Positions 9,402 through 19,259 are shown, numbered from the stretch's first letter. The stretch is DNA of 64,000 bases from Haloglomus halophilum (GCF_024298885.1 NZ_CP101166.1:2603149-2667148); one strand, 5' to 3'. Notes: generated from the sequence alone by a model not told the origin. Made by a program: numbers and translations.

Positions 9402-10456
9402 GTACGCGAACCCAGGGCGGCTCGAACTACGAGTACGTCACCGCGCGGGTGCGGTCCCGCCGTGCTCGGCTGTTCGACGAGGACGACTACCGCAAGCTGA
9501 CGCGGATGGGGACGGGCGAGATCGCCCGCTTCATGGAGGAGTCCGAGTACGAGACGGAGATGAACGCGCTGGGGTCGCGCCACAGCGGAGTCGACCTCAT
9601 CGAGTACGCCCTCAACCGGAACCTGGCGAACAACTTCGACGACCTGCTCCGGTGGGCGGACGGGAAGCTGTACGATTACGTCGCCCGCTACCTCCGGAAG
9701 TTCGACGCCTGGAACGTCAAGACCACGCTGCGTGGCATCTACTCGGATGCCGACCGGTCGTCGGTCGAGGACGACTTCATCCGGGCCGGCGAGTTCGGCG
9801 AGGAGCGGCTGACCCGCCTGCTCGACGCCGGCTCGATGGAGGAGGCCGTCGAGGCGACCCGTGGGACGATGTTCCACGGGCCGCTCGAGCTGGCGCTCGA
9901 GGTGTACGAGGAGAGCGGCGAGCTGGTGCCACTGGAGAACGCCATTGACCGCGCGTTCTACGGCCACCTGCTCGACGACCTCCCGGAGGAGCCGGGGCGT
10001 GCGACGGAGCTGTACATCGAGTTCCTGCGCGCGGAGATCGACTTCCGGAACCTGCGGAACGCGTTCCGGCTGGCCTACTCCGGCGCGGACATCGACCCGG
10101 CGGACTACTTCATCGACGGCGGCCGCCTGTTCGGCGAGGGCGACCTCCGCCAGCTGGCGAAGAACCCCGACGAACTCGCGGCCCGTGTTCGAGAGTCGCC
10201 GTACGGCGACGACCTCGACGAGGCCCTCGACGCCCTCGAGCGGGCCGAGAGCCTCATCGGGTTCGAGAACGCGCTCGACGCGGCGCTGCTGGAGTACTCG
10301 AAGCAGCTATCGAGCCGCTACCCGCTCTCGGTCTGCCCGGTGCTCGGCTACGTGCTCGCGAAGGAGCGCGAGATCGACAACATCCGCGCCATCGCGCGCG
10401 GTCGGGAGGCCGGACTGAGCGAGGAGGAGATCAACGAGGAACTGGTGGTACTATGA
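9398..10456 (+). CDS. atpC: A-type ATP synthase subunit C
   Basis: A 352-residue subunit C (V-ATPase d-like), a funnel-shaped mostly helical protein that couples the central stalk to the proteolipid ring. The N-terminal YEYVTARVRSRRARLF and the C-terminal ISxE-like EIDNIRAIARGREAG are typical. It overlaps atpE and atpF by four bases on each side, so it lies in the middle of a tightly coupled operon. Confidence 0.94.
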   Translation: MSTRTQGGSNYEYVTARVRSRRARLFDEDDYRKLTRMGTGEIARFMEESEYETEMNALGSRHSGVDLIEYALNRNLANNFDDLLRWADGKLYDYVARYLRKFDAWNVKTTLRGIYSDADRSSVEDDFIRAGEFGEERLTRLLDAGSMEEAVEATRGTMFHGPLELALEVYEESGELVPLENAIDRAFYGHLLDDLPEEPGRATELYIEFLRAEIDFRNLRNAFRLAYSGADIDPADYFIDGGRLFGEGDLRQLAKNPDELAARVRESPYGDDLDEALDALERAESLIGFENALDAALLEYSKQLSSRYPLSVCPVLGYVLAKEREIDNIRAIARGREAGLSEEEINEELVVL

Positions 10457-10773
10457 GCCAGGAGATCGGCGTGGTCGGGAGTCCCGACTTCACGACGGGC
10501 TTCCGGCTCGCGGGCGTCCGGCGCTTCGCGAACGTGCCGGACGAGGAGAAGGCGGACCGACTCGACGAGGCGGTCACGGAGCTGTTCGAGGACGACGACG
10601 TCGGCATCGTCGTGATGCACGACGACGACCTCGACCACCTCTCGCGGACCGTCCGACGCAACGTCGAAACGAGTGTCGAGCCCGTGCTCGTGACGCTCGG
10701 CGGGGACTCCAGCGGCGGAGCGCTCCGCGAGCAGATCAAGCGCGCGATCGGCATCGACCTGATGGAGGACTAA
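10453..10773 (+). CDS. atpF: A-type ATP synthase subunit F
   Basis: A 106-residue central-stalk subunit. The start EIGVVGSPDFTTGFRLAGV and the later VGIVVMHDDD match the small Rossmann-like fold of subunit F. It starts within the atpC stop codon and ends three bases before atpA. Confidence 0.94.
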   Translation: MSQEIGVVGSPDFTTGFRLAGVRRFANVPDEEKADRLDEAVTELFEDDDVGIVVMHDDDLDHLSRTVRRNVETSVEPVLVTLGGDSSGGALREQIKRAIGIDLMED

Positions 10774-10776
10774 CAC

Positions 10777-12546
10777 ATGAGCCAAGCGACAGACACGACC
10801 CCGGATACGGACGGGGTCATCGACAGCGTAAGTGGCCCGGTCGTCGTGGCGACGGACCTGGACGCGCGGATGAACGACGTCGTCTACGTCGGCGACGAGG
10901 GCCTGATGGGTGAGGTCATCGAGATCGAGGGCAACCGGACCACCATCCAGGTGTACGAGGAGACGTCCGCCGTGGCCCCCGGCGAGCCGGTCGAGAACAC
11001 CGGCGAGCCCCTCACCGTGGACCTCGGACCGGGGATGCTGGACTCCATCTACGACGGTGTCCAGCGCCCGCTCGACGTCCTCGAGGAGCAGATGGGTGCC
11101 TTCCTCGACCGTGGCGTCGACGCGCCCGGTATCGATCTGGAGGCCGAATGGACCTTCGAGCCGACCGTCGAGGTCGGCGACGAGGTGACCCCCGGCGACA
11201 TCCTGGGCACCGTCCAGGAGACGGTCCAGATCGAGCACAAGGTCCTGGTCCCGCCCGAGCGCGGTGACGAGGACAACTCCGGTGAGGTCGTCGAGGTCAA
11301 CGGCGGCGAGCACACCGTCGAGGACACGGTCGTCGAGCTCGACACCGGCGCCGAGATCTCGATGCACCAGGAGTGGCCCGTCCGGGAGCCCCGCCCCTCC
11401 GCGAAGAAGGAGACGCCGACGACGCCCCTCGTTTCGGGGCAGCGCATCCTCGACGGCCTGTTCCCCATCGCGAAGGGTGGGACGGCGGCCATCCCGGGCC
11501 CGTTCGGTTCCGGGAAGACCGTCACCCAGCACCAGCTCGCGAAGTGGGCCGACGCGGACATCGTCGTCTACGTCGGCTGTGGCGAGCGCGGCAACGAGAT
11601 GACGGAGGTCATCGAGGACTTCCCCGAGCTGGAGGACCCCATCACGGGCAACCCGCTCATGTCCCGGACCTGCCTCATCGCGAACACGTCGAACATGCCG
11701 GTCGCGGCGCGGGAATCCTGCGTCTACACCGGCATCACCATCGCGGAGTACTACCGCGACATGGGGTACGACGTGGCGCTGATGGCCGACTCCACCTCCC
11801 GGTGGGCCGAGGCCATGCGCGAGATCTCCTCCCGGCTGGAGGAGATGCCCGGTGAGGAGGGCTACCCGGCGTACCTGGCCGCGCGCCTCAGCGAGTTCTA
11901 CGAGCGCGCCGGCAAGTTCCAGAACCTCAACGAGACGGAGGGCTCCATCTCGGTCATCGGCGCGGTCAGCCCGCCCGGTGGCGACTTCTCGGAGCCGGTC
12001 ACCCAGAACACGCTGCGTATCGTGAAGACGTTCTGGGCGCTGGACGCCGACCTCGCGGAGCGTCGGCACTTCCCCTCCATCAACTGGAACGAGTCCTACT
12101 CGCTGTACCAGGACCAGCTCGACCCGTGGTTCAAGGACAACGTCGACGAGGACTGGCCCGACCGGCGACAGTGGGCCGTCGACACCCTCGACGAGGAGGA
12201 CGAGCTGCAGGAGATCGTCCAGCTCGTCGGGAAGGACGCGCTGCCGGAGGACCAGCAGCTCACGCTGGAGGTCGCACGCTACCTGCGTGAGGCCTACCTC
12301 CAGCAGAACGCCTTCCACGACGTCGACACCTACTGCGAACCGGAGAAGACGTTCCGGATGCTGGGCGCCATCAAGACGTTCAACGACGAGGCGTTCAAGG
12401 CGCTCGACGCGGGCGTCCCCATCGAGGAGATCATCGACATCGACGCCGCCCCCCGCCTCAACCGGATGGGCGTCGCCGAGGACTACCACGACTTCATCGA
12501 CGAGGTCGAGGAACAGATCGAGACCGAACTGCAGGAGAAGTACTGA
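10777..12546 (+). CDS. atpA: A-type ATP synthase catalytic subunit A
   Basis: The 589-residue catalytic subunit. The P-loop GPFGSGKT is at residues 241-248, preceded by the non-homologous region insert (about residues 115-190) that distinguishes A subunits from B subunits. The [22 protein letters not shown] segment holds family-conserved residues. No intein is present, although some archaeal copies carry one. It is expected to hydrolyse or make ATP at the A/B interface. Confidence 0.97.
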   Translation: MSQATDTTPDTDGVIDSVSGPVVVATDLDARMNDVVYVGDEGLMGEVIEIEGNRTTIQVYEETSAVAPGEPVENTGEPLTVDLGPGMLDSIYDGVQRPLDVLEEQMGAFLDRGVDAPGIDLEAEWTFEPTVEVGDEVTPGDILGTVQETVQIEHKVLVPPERGDEDNSGEVVEVNGGEHTVEDTVVELDTGAEISMHQEWPVREPRPSAKKETPTTPLVSGQRILDGLFPIAKGGTAAIPGPFGSGKTVTQHQLAKWADADIVVYVGCGERGNEMTEVIEDFPELEDPITGNPLMSRTCLIANTSNMPVAARESCVYTGITIAEYYRDMGYDVALMADSTSRWAEAMREISSRLEEMPGEEGYPAYLAARLSEFYERAGKFQNLNETEGSISVIGAVSPPGGDFSEPVTQNTLRIVKTFWALDADLAERRHFPSINWNESYSLYQDQLDPWFKDNVDEDWPDRRQWAVDTLDEEDELQEIVQLVGKDALPEDQQLTLEVARYLREAYLQQNAFHDVDTYCEPEKTFRMLGAIKTFNDEAFKALDAGVPIEEIIDIDAAPRLNRMGVAEDYHDFIDEVEEQIETELQEKY

Positions 12547-12548
12547 CG

Positions 12549-13976
12549 ATGCAGAAAGAGTACAAGACCATCACGGAGATCAGCGGTCCGCTGGTGTTCG
12601 CCGAGGTCGACGAGCCCGTCGGGTACGACGAGATCGTCGAGATCGAGACACCGAACGGCGAGGTCCGGCGGGGACAGGTGCTGGAGTCGACGAGCGAGTT
12701 CGTCGCCATCCAGGTGTTCGAGGGGACCTCAGGTATCGACAAGAACTCCTCGGTGCGGTTCCTGGGTGAGACGCTGAAGATGCCGCTCACGGAGGACCTG
12801 CTCGGCCGTGTGCTGAGCGGCTCCGGTGAGCCCATCGACGACGGGCCGGCCATCGAGCCCGAGGAGCGCCGGGAGATCGTCGGCGCGGCGATCAACCCGA
12901 CTGCCCGGGAGTACCCCGAGGAGTTCATCCAGACCGGCGTCTCCGCCATCGACGGCATGAACACCCTCGTCCGGGGGCAGAAGCTCCCCATCTTCTCGGC
13001 CTCGGGGCTCCCCCACAACGAACTGGCCCTGCAGGTCGCCCGCCAGGCGACCGTCCCGGAGGACGTCGAGGAGGGTGACGACTCGGAGTTCGCCGTCATC
13101 TTCGGCGCGATGGGTATCACCCAGGAGGAGGCCAACGAGTTCATGGACGACTTCGAGCGCACCGGTGCGCTGGAGCGGTCGGTCGTCTTCATGAACCTCG
13201 CGGACGACCCTGCCGTCGAGCGGACGGTCACGCCGCGGCTGGCGCTGACGACGGCCGAGTACCTCGCCTTCGAGAAGGGGTATCACGTGCTCGTCATCCT
13301 GACGGACATGACCAACTACTGCGAGGCGCTCCGTGAGATCGGAGCCGCCCGCGAGGAGGTGCCCGGTCGCCGTGGCTACCCCGGCTACATGTACACCGAC
13401 CTCGCGACGCTGTACGAGCGCGCCGGCCGCCTCGAGGGTGTCGAGGGCTCTGTCACCCAGATTCCCATCCTCACGATGCCCGGCGACGACGACACGCACC
13501 CGATCCCGGACCTGACCGGCTACATCACGGAGGGGCAGATCTACGTCGACCGCGACCTCAACAGTCAGGGCATCAAGCCGCCCATCGACGTGCTGCCCAG
13601 CCTCTCGCGGCTGATGGACGACGGTATCGGCGAGGGCCTCACCCGCGAGGACCACGCCGACGTCTCCGACCAGATGTACGCCGCGTACGCCGAGGGTGAG
13701 GACCTGCGCGACCTCGTGAACATCGTCGGCCGCGAGGCCCTCTCCGAGCGGGACAACCTCTATCTGGACTTCGCGGACCGCTTCGAGCAGGAGTTCGTCC
13801 AGCAGGGCTTCCGCACCGACCGCGACATCGATGAGACGCTCGACCTGGGCTGGGAACTGCTCTCGATGTTCCCGAAGCCCGAGCTCAACCGCATCGACGA
13901 GGAGCTCATCGAGCAGTACTACCACGAGGACGTGGAGACCGAGGCCGGCGAGGAAGAGGAAGTCGCCGCCGACTGA
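12549..13976 (+). CDS. atpB: A-type ATP synthase regulatory subunit B
   Basis: The 475-residue non-catalytic partner of subunit A. It has the ATP-synthase alpha/beta fold but no P-loop ([13 protein letters not shown] where the Walker A would be), as expected for subunit B. The [15 protein letters not shown] block is diagnostic. It starts two bases after the atpA stop. Unlike the commonest archaeal order, subunit D does not follow directly; two unrelated genes come between. Confidence 0.97.
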   Translation: MQKEYKTITEISGPLVFAEVDEPVGYDEIVEIETPNGEVRRGQVLESTSEFVAIQVFEGTSGIDKNSSVRFLGETLKMPLTEDLLGRVLSGSGEPIDDGPAIEPEERREIVGAAINPTAREYPEEFIQTGVSAIDGMNTLVRGQKLPIFSASGLPHNELALQVARQATVPEDVEEGDDSEFAVIFGAMGITQEEANEFMDDFERTGALERSVVFMNLADDPAVERTVTPRLALTTAEYLAFEKGYHVLVILTDMTNYCEALREIGAAREEVPGRRGYPGYMYTDLATLYERAGRLEGVEGSVTQIPILTMPGDDDTHPIPDLTGYITEGQIYVDRDLNSQGIKPPIDVLPSLSRLMDDGIGEGLTREDHADVSDQMYAAYAEGEDLRDLVNIVGREALSERDNLYLDFADRFEQEFVQQGFRTDRDIDETLDLGWELLSMFPKPELNRIDEELIEQYYHEDVETEAGEEEEVAAD

Positions 13977-14071
13977 CGACACCGCTCGGCTCCCGGTTCT
14001 CCATCACCTTCTCCGCTCGCGCTGGACTGTGAGCTGTGCTCGCGGGTGTGCCCAGCCGCGACACCAGCGAC

Positions 14072-14086
14072 GGGTTTCATTTACCA
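14072..14086 (+). promoter_or_regulatory. Promoter of the acyltransferase gene and its mini-ORF
   Basis: GGTTTCATTTACC resembles a haloarchaeal BRE/TATA. It is about 30 bp before the ATG at 14108 and about 86 bp before the acyltransferase start, so a transcript would begin almost at the mini-ORF. Confidence 0.45.
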
Positions 14087-14107
14087 GGGCATCCTGTTCG
14101 TGACCAC

Positions 14108-14167
14108 ATGACAGCGACGGGACCGGCGACGACGGTGCGTGCGTACGGCAGTGGGTGGTCGGCGTGA
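14108..14167 (+). CDS. 19-codon upstream mini-ORF
   Basis: An ATG about 30 bp after a TATA-like box opens a 19-codon frame (MTATGPATTVRAYGSGWSA) whose TGA overlaps the GTG start of the acyltransferase in a GTGA arrangement. In a leaderless transcript this would be the first start codon met by the ribosome. It may couple or meter translation of the next gene, or simply be a chance frame. Confidence 0.35.
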   Translation: MTATGPATTVRAYGSGWSA

Positions 14168-15585
14168 CGGAGGAGCCGCCGGACCGGGAGGTGCTCTCGG
14201 GGGCGGACAACAGCTGGCTCCGGATGGGCGACCGGACGAACCTGATGACGATCACGGGGATGCTCCACTTCGACGACCCCGTCTCGTACGGGGCGGTACG
14301 ACAGCAGCTGAAGGAGCGGCTGCTCCCGTTCAGGCGATTCCGTCAGCGGGTCGTCAACGAGGACACGCCGTTCCGTCGCCCGACGTGGGTGGTCGACGAG
14401 CAGTTCGATATCGACTGCCACCTCCACCACGTCGCGCTCCCGGAGCCACAGGACAAGGCCGAGTTCCAGTCGTTCGTGGGTGACCTGCTGAGCCAGCCGG
14501 TCGACCACGACAAGCCGCTGTGGCAGGGGTACCTCATCGAGGGGGCGGGCGACGGCAACGCGCTGGTGATGCGTATCCACCACGCGCTGGGTGACGGCTT
14601 CGCCATGATGTACGTCCTGCTCGGGCTGGCGGATGACCCGAGCGAGATCGAGCTCCCCGTCGGGGGGGTCCCGTCCCCCCCGGACCACGCCGCCGACGAG
14701 GACGCCACGTCGCCGGGCAGCCCGTCGGCTTCGACCTCGGCCCCGGACGCCGACGCGGACGACGGGCCGGGGGTGCTGGCGTCGCTCTCGAAGGCGCCGA
14801 GCCTCCTCGTTCGGGGCGCGCGCGCTGCGAAGATCGGTACGGAGTCGATGTTCCTCCCGGAGGAGCCCGAGACCGCGGTCAGCGGCGACCTGGGGCTGAA
14901 GAAACGGGCCGCCTGGACCGCGCCCATCGATGTCGACCGGGCCAAACGCGTGGGCCGGGCGTTCGACGGTACTATCAACGATGTCCTGCTCGCGACGACG
15001 ACCGGGGCGCTTCGGCGCTACATGGAGGCACACGACGGGCACGTCGACCCGGACGCCGAGCACCGGACGGCCATCCCGGTCAACCTGAAGCCGCTCGACC
15101 GGCGCGACGAGCAGCTCGGCAACGCCTTCGGGCTGGGCTTCCTCCAGCTCCCGGTCGGCATCGACAGCGTGCAGGGCCGTATCGACGCCATCGGCGAGCG
15201 GACGGGGGCGCTCCGGCAGGGAACGCAGGCGTGGCTGATGCTGACACTGCTGCGGACGGTCGGGAACCTGCCGATGCCGTTCCAGGACCTGGCGATGTGG
15301 CGGTTCCAGAACCGGGCATCGTCGGTCATCACGAACGTGCCGGGGCCGACCGACACGTTCCACTTCGCCGGGGCCGAGGTGAGCGACATGATGTTCTGGG
15401 TGCCGACCTCGCAGGGTGTCGGACTCGGCATCAGTATCTACAGCTACGACGGCGATGTCCGGGTCGGTATCGCCTCGGACGCCGGACTCATCGACGACCC
15501 GACGGAGTTGACCGAGGCCTTCACCGACGAGTTCGAGGCCATCGCCGAGCAGGTCGGTATCGACCCGGTTCCGGCGGCCGACTGA
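14164..15585 (+). CDS. WS/DGAT-family O-acyltransferase
   Basis: A 473-residue protein with the acyltransferase motif HHALGDG (HHxxxDG) near residue 140. Further family features are the N-terminal LSGADNSWLRMGD, PLWQGYLIEG before the motif, the ATTTGALRRYM helix and NVPGP near residue 397. Family members join fatty acyl-CoA to alcohols or diacylglycerol to make wax esters or triacylglycerol. A low-complexity Pro/Ser/Asp linker (about residues 165-210) separates the two halves. Such enzymes are mainly bacterial and the lipid acceptor in an archaeon with ether lipids is unknown. A GTG at 14155 is an alternative start. Confidence 0.8.
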   Translation: MTEEPPDREVLSGADNSWLRMGDRTNLMTITGMLHFDDPVSYGAVRQQLKERLLPFRRFRQRVVNEDTPFRRPTWVVDEQFDIDCHLHHVALPEPQDKAEFQSFVGDLLSQPVDHDKPLWQGYLIEGAGDGNALVMRIHHALGDGFAMMYVLLGLADDPSEIELPVGGVPSPPDHAADEDATSPGSPSASTSAPDADADDGPGVLASLSKAPSLLVRGARAAKIGTESMFLPEEPETAVSGDLGLKKRAAWTAPIDVDRAKRVGRAFDGTINDVLLATTTGALRRYMEAHDGHVDPDAEHRTAIPVNLKPLDRRDEQLGNAFGLGFLQLPVGIDSVQGRIDAIGERTGALRQGTQAWLMLTLLRTVGNLPMPFQDLAMWRFQNRASSVITNVPGPTDTFHFAGAEVSDMMFWVPTSQGVGLGISIYSYDGDVRVGIASDAGLIDDPTELTEAFTDEFEAIAEQVGIDPVPAAD

Positions 15586-15647
15586 ACGTAGCGTCACCCC
15601 CACCGCAGGCTTGATGCTCTCCGGAACGGTATCGTTAGTAGTCTCGA

Positions 15648-16289
15648 ATGCGTGAGCTCTCCGACCTCGCCGGCGTTCCGTCAGCCGTCTCCGGGGCGTC
15701 GGCAGTGCTGGTCCGTGCCCCGGGTCTCCACGACGACCGGGAGAACGCCTGCACGACGCTCTCGCTGGCCGGTGGCCCGACGGGCGTCGTCGCGGTCACC
15801 TACCGGGGAACGGCTGCCGAGTGGCTCGACCGGCTCCGAGGCCACCGTAACTCCCCTCGGTTGGTGACGGTGGTGACCGTCGGTGACGCCCTCGGCACGA
15901 CCGAGGCGACCGAGGCGTCAGGAACGGTCGTCCGGCGGGTCGAGAACCCGGACGACCTCACGGGGCTGGAGATCACCGTCGGGGAGGCCATCGCGGCGCT
16001 TCCGGACGGCCCGTCGACACTCTGTTTCGACTCGCTGACGGCGCTGTTGCAGTACGCGGAGGTCGAGGAGGCCTACCGGCTGCTCCACCCGCTCGTCGAG
16101 CGGCTCCACGCGGCTGGCGTCGTGGGGCACTTCCACGTCGACCCGGTCGCGCTGGAGGACCAGGACCTCGCGGCGCTGACGGGCCTCTTCGACGCCGTCG
16201 TCGAACTCGGTGACGGTGCCGTCGAGGTCCGCACGTCCACCGGTGTCGGCCCCGACGACGGGGATGCAGACGGCGGCGACGACGGCTGA
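15648..16289 (+). CDS. RecA/KaiC-like protein without Walker A
   Basis: A 213-residue protein resembling haloarchaeal RecA/KaiC-superfamily-like families (recalled as DUF7504). The overall pattern, with alternating beta strands and an [10 protein letters not shown] stretch like the Walker B/switch region of KaiC, supports that fold. However, the expected P-loop is replaced by [14 protein letters not shown], so ATP binding is doubtful. The last 15 residues are a Gly/Asp tail. It is separated from atpD by 55 bp containing a TATA-like box, so it is probably not a working part of the ATP synthase. Function unknown. Confidence 0.6.
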   Translation: MRELSDLAGVPSAVSGASAVLVRAPGLHDDRENACTTLSLAGGPTGVVAVTYRGTAAEWLDRLRGHRNSPRLVTVVTVGDALGTTEATEASGTVVRRVENPDDLTGLEITVGEAIAALPDGPSTLCFDSLTALLQYAEVEEAYRLLHPLVERLHAAGVVGHFHVDPVALEDQDLAALTGLFDAVVELGDGAVEVRTSTGVGPDDGDADGGDDG

Positions 16290-16305
16290 GGGGCGCGCCA
16301 CCCTT

Positions 16306-16320
16306 CGTAAAGCGTTAAGC
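16306..16320 (+). promoter_or_regulatory. Promoter of atpD
   Basis: CGTAAAGCGTTAAGC lies about 30 bp before the atpD start codon, the spacing of a leaderless promoter. It supports separate transcription of atpD from the main operon. Confidence 0.5.
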
Positions 16321-16344
16321 CGCTCCGCCCGGAACGACCCGGTA

Positions 16345-17040
16345 ATGGCCAAGGACGTCAAGCCGACTCGGAAGAACCTCATGGCTATCGAGGAGCGCAT
16401 CGAGCTCTCCGAGCGGGGCCACGACACCCTCGAGAAGAAGCGCGACGGCCTCATCATGGAGTTCATGGACATCCTCGACCAGGCCCAGGACGTCCGCGAT
16501 CAGATGGACGACCGCTACGAGCGGGCCCAGCGCGCCATCAACATGGCGCGCGCGATGGAGGGAGATGTCTCCGTGCGCGGTGCCGCGGCCGCGCTCAAGG
16601 AGCACCCGGAGATCACGACCCAGTCGAAGAACATCATGGGCGTGGTCGTCCCGCAGATCGAGTCCTCGAAGGTGAAGAAGTCCCTCGATGAACGTGGCTA
16701 CGGCGTCGTCGGCACCTCCGCGCGCATCGACGAGGCCGCCGAGGCCTACGAGGAGCTGCTGGAGACCATCATCCTCGCGGCCGAGGTGGAGACGGCGATG
16801 AAGAAGATGCTCACCGAGATCGAGACCACCAAGCGCCGTGTCAACGCCCTGGAGTTCACGCTCCTCCCCCAGCTCTACGAGAACCAGGAGTACATCGAGC
16901 AGAAGCTCGAGGAGCAGGAGCGCGAGGAGATCTTCCGGATGAAGAAGATCAAGGCGAAGAAGGAGGAGGAGGAAGCCGCCGAACGCGCCGAGGAGGAGGC
17001 CGAATCCGAGGCCGAGGAGCCGCTCGCCGCCGACGACTGA
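16345..17040 (+). CDS. atpD: A-type ATP synthase subunit D
   Basis: A 231-residue central-stalk subunit made of two long helices. The N-terminal [20 protein letters not shown] and the C-terminal [13 protein letters not shown] are family hallmarks. A highly charged Glu/Ala/Lys tail of about 35 residues extends beyond the fold. It lies 2.4 kb from atpB with two genes between and seems to have its own promoter. Confidence 0.93.
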   Translation: MAKDVKPTRKNLMAIEERIELSERGHDTLEKKRDGLIMEFMDILDQAQDVRDQMDDRYERAQRAINMARAMEGDVSVRGAAAALKEHPEITTQSKNIMGVVVPQIESSKVKKSLDERGYGVVGTSARIDEAAEAYEELLETIILAAEVETAMKKMLTEIETTKRRVNALEFTLLPQLYENQEYIEQKLEEQEREEIFRMKKIKAKKEEEEAAERAEEEAESEAEEPLAADD

Positions 17041-17067
17041 CCGCCCCCTGGACGTCCGGCTACCCAC

Positions 17068-17082
17068 ACTGGTTTTTACCCC
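17068..17082 (+). promoter_or_regulatory. Promoter of the zinc-ribbon gene
   Basis: ACTGGTTTTTACC lies about 27 bp before the ATG at 17101, consistent with a leaderless transcript. Confidence 0.5.
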
Positions 17083-17100
17083 TGCCCGTGAAGGGTGGGT

Positions 17101-17511
17101 ATGCGCTGCCCCGTCTGTAACGCGGCCGTCGTGACGTTCGACGTGTCCGAGGAGTACCGTGGCCATCTCCCGGCCGAGACCGAACACGCCGGCCTCTGCT
17201 CGCGCTGTCTCCGGCTCCACCCCGCCGACGAGGGTGGTGGCGACTTCGAGCAGCTCGGCGAGGAGTTCCCGCAGGACCCCGACGTGGCCGTGCCGATGGC
17301 CATCGCCATCGGCCTGCTGGACTCGCTGGCCCTGAACCGCCGGGATATCGAGGAACTGCTGGATGTCGTCATCGACGCTGGCGTCGACCCGATCCTGACC
17401 GTCGACCGGCTCCAGACCCAGGGCTCGACGGACCCGGCGGTCGACCTGAACCGGCGGATGGAGCAGCTCCAGCAGCTCATCAACGCGGGCAGCGAGGAGG
17501 AAGCGGCGTAG
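17101..17511 (+). CDS. Small zinc-ribbon protein (DUF6276-like)
   Basis: A 136-residue haloarchaeal protein. Its N-terminus has two Cys pairs, MRCPVC and CSRC, about 30 residues apart, which can bind one zinc. The middle (GLLDSLALNRRDIEELLDVV) and the C-terminal helix are well-formed amphipathic helices. I recall it as DUF6276. Function unknown. An in-frame ATG two codons earlier is less likely because the TATA box fits 17101. Confidence 0.7.
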   Translation: MRCPVCNAAVVTFDVSEEYRGHLPAETEHAGLCSRCLRLHPADEGGGDFEQLGEEFPQDPDVAVPMAIAIGLLDSLALNRRDIEELLDVVIDAGVDPILTVDRLQTQGSTDPAVDLNRRMEQLQQLINAGSEEEAA

Positions 17512-17545
17512 CGACGCAGGCCTCTCCAGAGACAGTTACTGCATA

Positions 17546-17608
17546 CCGCGCGACCGCAGGGAGCGCGGTTTCTCCGCTGGCGACCGCAGGGAGCCAGCGG
17601 CCTTTTTT
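17546..17608 (+). terminator. Tandem hairpins with identical loops and T-run
   Basis: Two perfect hairpins stand side by side: stem CCGCGC (17546-17551 with 17563-17568) and stem CCGCTGGC (17574-17581 with 17593-17600). Both have the same 11-nt loop GACCGCAGGGA. A T6 run follows at 17603-17608. The site lies between the convergent zinc-ribbon gene and glnA. It looks like a factor-independent terminator for the plus strand; a further inverted repeat with T/A runs (about 17609-17663) may serve glnA. Confidence 0.6.
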
Positions 17609-17656
17609 CTGAACGTTTTTTGCGACGAGCGGTACCCGAGTCGGAAAAAAGCTCGT

Positions 17657-19009
17657 TCAGAAGGTCTCGAGGTACCGGTCGAGCTCCCACTGTGAGACGT
17701 CGACCAGGTAGTCCTGGAACTCCTCGTTCTTGGCCTCGACGAACTTCTCGCCGATGTGTGGGCCGAGCGCGGAGAGGATCTCCTCGTCGTCTTCGAGCGC
17801 CTCGATGGCCTCGCCGAGGTTGGTCGGCAGCGTCTCGATGCCGTACTCCTCGCGCTTTGCCTCGTCGAAGTCGTAGATGTTCTCGCGGACGGGGTCGTCG
17901 CACTCCAGGCCGCGCTCGATGCCGTCGAGACCGGCGTGGATGAGGACGGCGAACGCGAGGTAGGGGTTACACGACGGGTCGGGGAAGCGGGCCTCGATGC
18001 GGCTGGCTGCCGGGACGCGCGCGGCGGGCTTGCGGATGAGTGCCGAGCGGTTCCGATCGGACCACGCCACGTAGACGGGTGCCTCGTAGCCGGGGACGAG
18101 TCGCTTGTAGCTGTTCACCGTCGGATTCGTCACGGCCGCGAGCGCGGGCGCGTGCTCGAGGATACCGGCGGTGAACTGCTTTGCCGTCTCGCTCAGGTTG
18201 AACTCGTCGTCCTCGTCGTGGAACGCGTTCTCGCCGTCCTGGAACAGCGAGAAGTGGGTGTGCATGCCGGAGCCGTTGATGCGCGGGATGGGCTTGGGCA
18301 TGAACGTCGCGTGGAGGTCGTGCTGGGCCGCGATGGCGCGGACGACCGTCCGGAAGGTGCCGACGTTGTCGGCCGTGGTGAGCGCGTCGTCGTACTCGAA
18401 GTTGATCTCGTGCTGGCCCTGGGCGACCTCGTGGTGGGAGGCCTCGATGTCGAAGCCCATGTCCTCCAGGCCGTAGATGATGTCACGGCGGACATCCGAG
18501 GCGAGGTCCTTCGGTGCGAGGTCGAAGTAGCCGCCGGCGTCGTTGGTCTTCGTCGTCGCGCGGCCGTCCTCGTCCTCCTCGAAGAGGAAGAACTCCGGCT
18601 CGGGCGCGGCATTGACCGTGTAGCCGAGCTCGTCGGCCCGCTCGAGGGCCTGCTTCAGCACGTAGCGCGGGTCCCCCTCGAACGGTTCGCCCGTCGAGGT
18701 GTTGATGACGTCACAGATGAGCCGCGCGGAGGCGTGCTCGTCGGTGTTCCGCCACGGGAGGACGGCGAACGTCTCCGGGTCGGGCTTGAGCCGCATGTCC
18801 GACTCCTGGATGCGCACGAACCCCTCGATGGAGGAGCCGTCGAAGTAGATTCCTTCGGTGAACGCCTTCTCGGCCTGGTCGGCCGGGACGGAGACGTTCT
18901 TGACCGTCCCCAGGATGTCCGTGAACTGGAGCCGGAGGAAGTCGACGTTCTTCTCCTCGATCTCCTCGATCACCTGTTCCGCCTCCGCAGAGAGGTTATC
19001 GTTCGTCAT
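17657..19009 (-). CDS. glnA: Glutamine synthetase
   Basis: A 450-residue type I glutamine synthetase, making glutamine from glutamate, ammonia and ATP. Visible motifs are FDGSSIEGF near residue 56, the ATP-site [12 protein letters not shown] near residue 250, [17 protein letters not shown], and the NRSALIRKP loop. The C-terminal adenylylation-type Tyr motif of GS-I-beta is absent, as in archaeal GS. The ATG at 19009 ([12 protein letters not shown]) is used; a GTG four codons upstream is an alternative. It is divergent from the Lrp-type regulator at 19260, a pairing I recall from other haloarchaea. Confidence 0.97.
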   Translation of the reverse strand: MTNDNLSAEAEQVIEEIEEKNVDFLRLQFTDILGTVKNVSVPADQAEKAFTEGIYFDGSSIEGFVRIQESDMRLKPDPETFAVLPWRNTDEHASARLICDVINTSTGEPFEGDPRYVLKQALERADELGYTVNAAPEPEFFLFEEDEDGRATTKTNDAGGYFDLAPKDLASDVRRDIIYGLEDMGFDIEASHHEVAQGQHEINFEYDDALTTADNVGTFRTVVRAIAAQHDLHATFMPKPIPRINGSGMHTHFSLFQDGENAFHDEDDEFNLSETAKQFTAGILEHAPALAAVTNPTVNSYKRLVPGYEAPVYVAWSDRNRSALIRKPAARVPAASRIEARFPDPSCNPYLAFAVLIHAGLDGIERGLECDDPVRENIYDFDEAKREEYGIETLPTNLGEAIEALEDDEEILSALGPHIGEKFVEAKNEEFQDYLVDVSQWELDRYLETF

Positions 19010-19040
19010 TTTCGTCGTCACCGGGTTCCAACACTCCCTT

Positions 19041-19052
19041 GGATAAAATACT
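19041..19052 (-). promoter_or_regulatory. glnA promoter
   Basis: On the minus strand AGTATTTTATCC is a good TATA box about 35 bp before the glnA ATG. The rest of the 250-bp intergenic region to lrp is relatively A/T-rich and may hold regulator sites. Confidence 0.55.
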
Positions 19053-19220
19053 GGCGCTCTGGGCGAGTTTCTCTCCGTCGAACTAGAGGCAATACCTGCT
19101 ATTATTGGATGAATGAATAGATTTGGTCCGATACAGCTCGGATAACTGTCCGAAGTTCAACGCCCGGGTCGCTCCCGTCGTTCGAGGTGAGCGTCAGGCG
19201 TTTCCGCGAAAAAGTGGGTG

Positions 19221-19236
19221 TTCATAAAGTTCTAAA
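19221..19236 (+). promoter_or_regulatory. lrp promoter
   Basis: TTCATAAAGTTCTAAAT lies 25-38 bp before the regulator's ATG and resembles a TATA box. It overlaps the part of the shared region where autoregulation would be expected. Confidence 0.5.
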
Positions 19237-19259
19237 TCCCCTCTCCCGATAGGGAACGT

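Noticed and set aside
10777..13976. Intein in ATP synthase subunit A or B
   Set aside because: Both proteins have the normal length and the P-loop region of A is uninterrupted.
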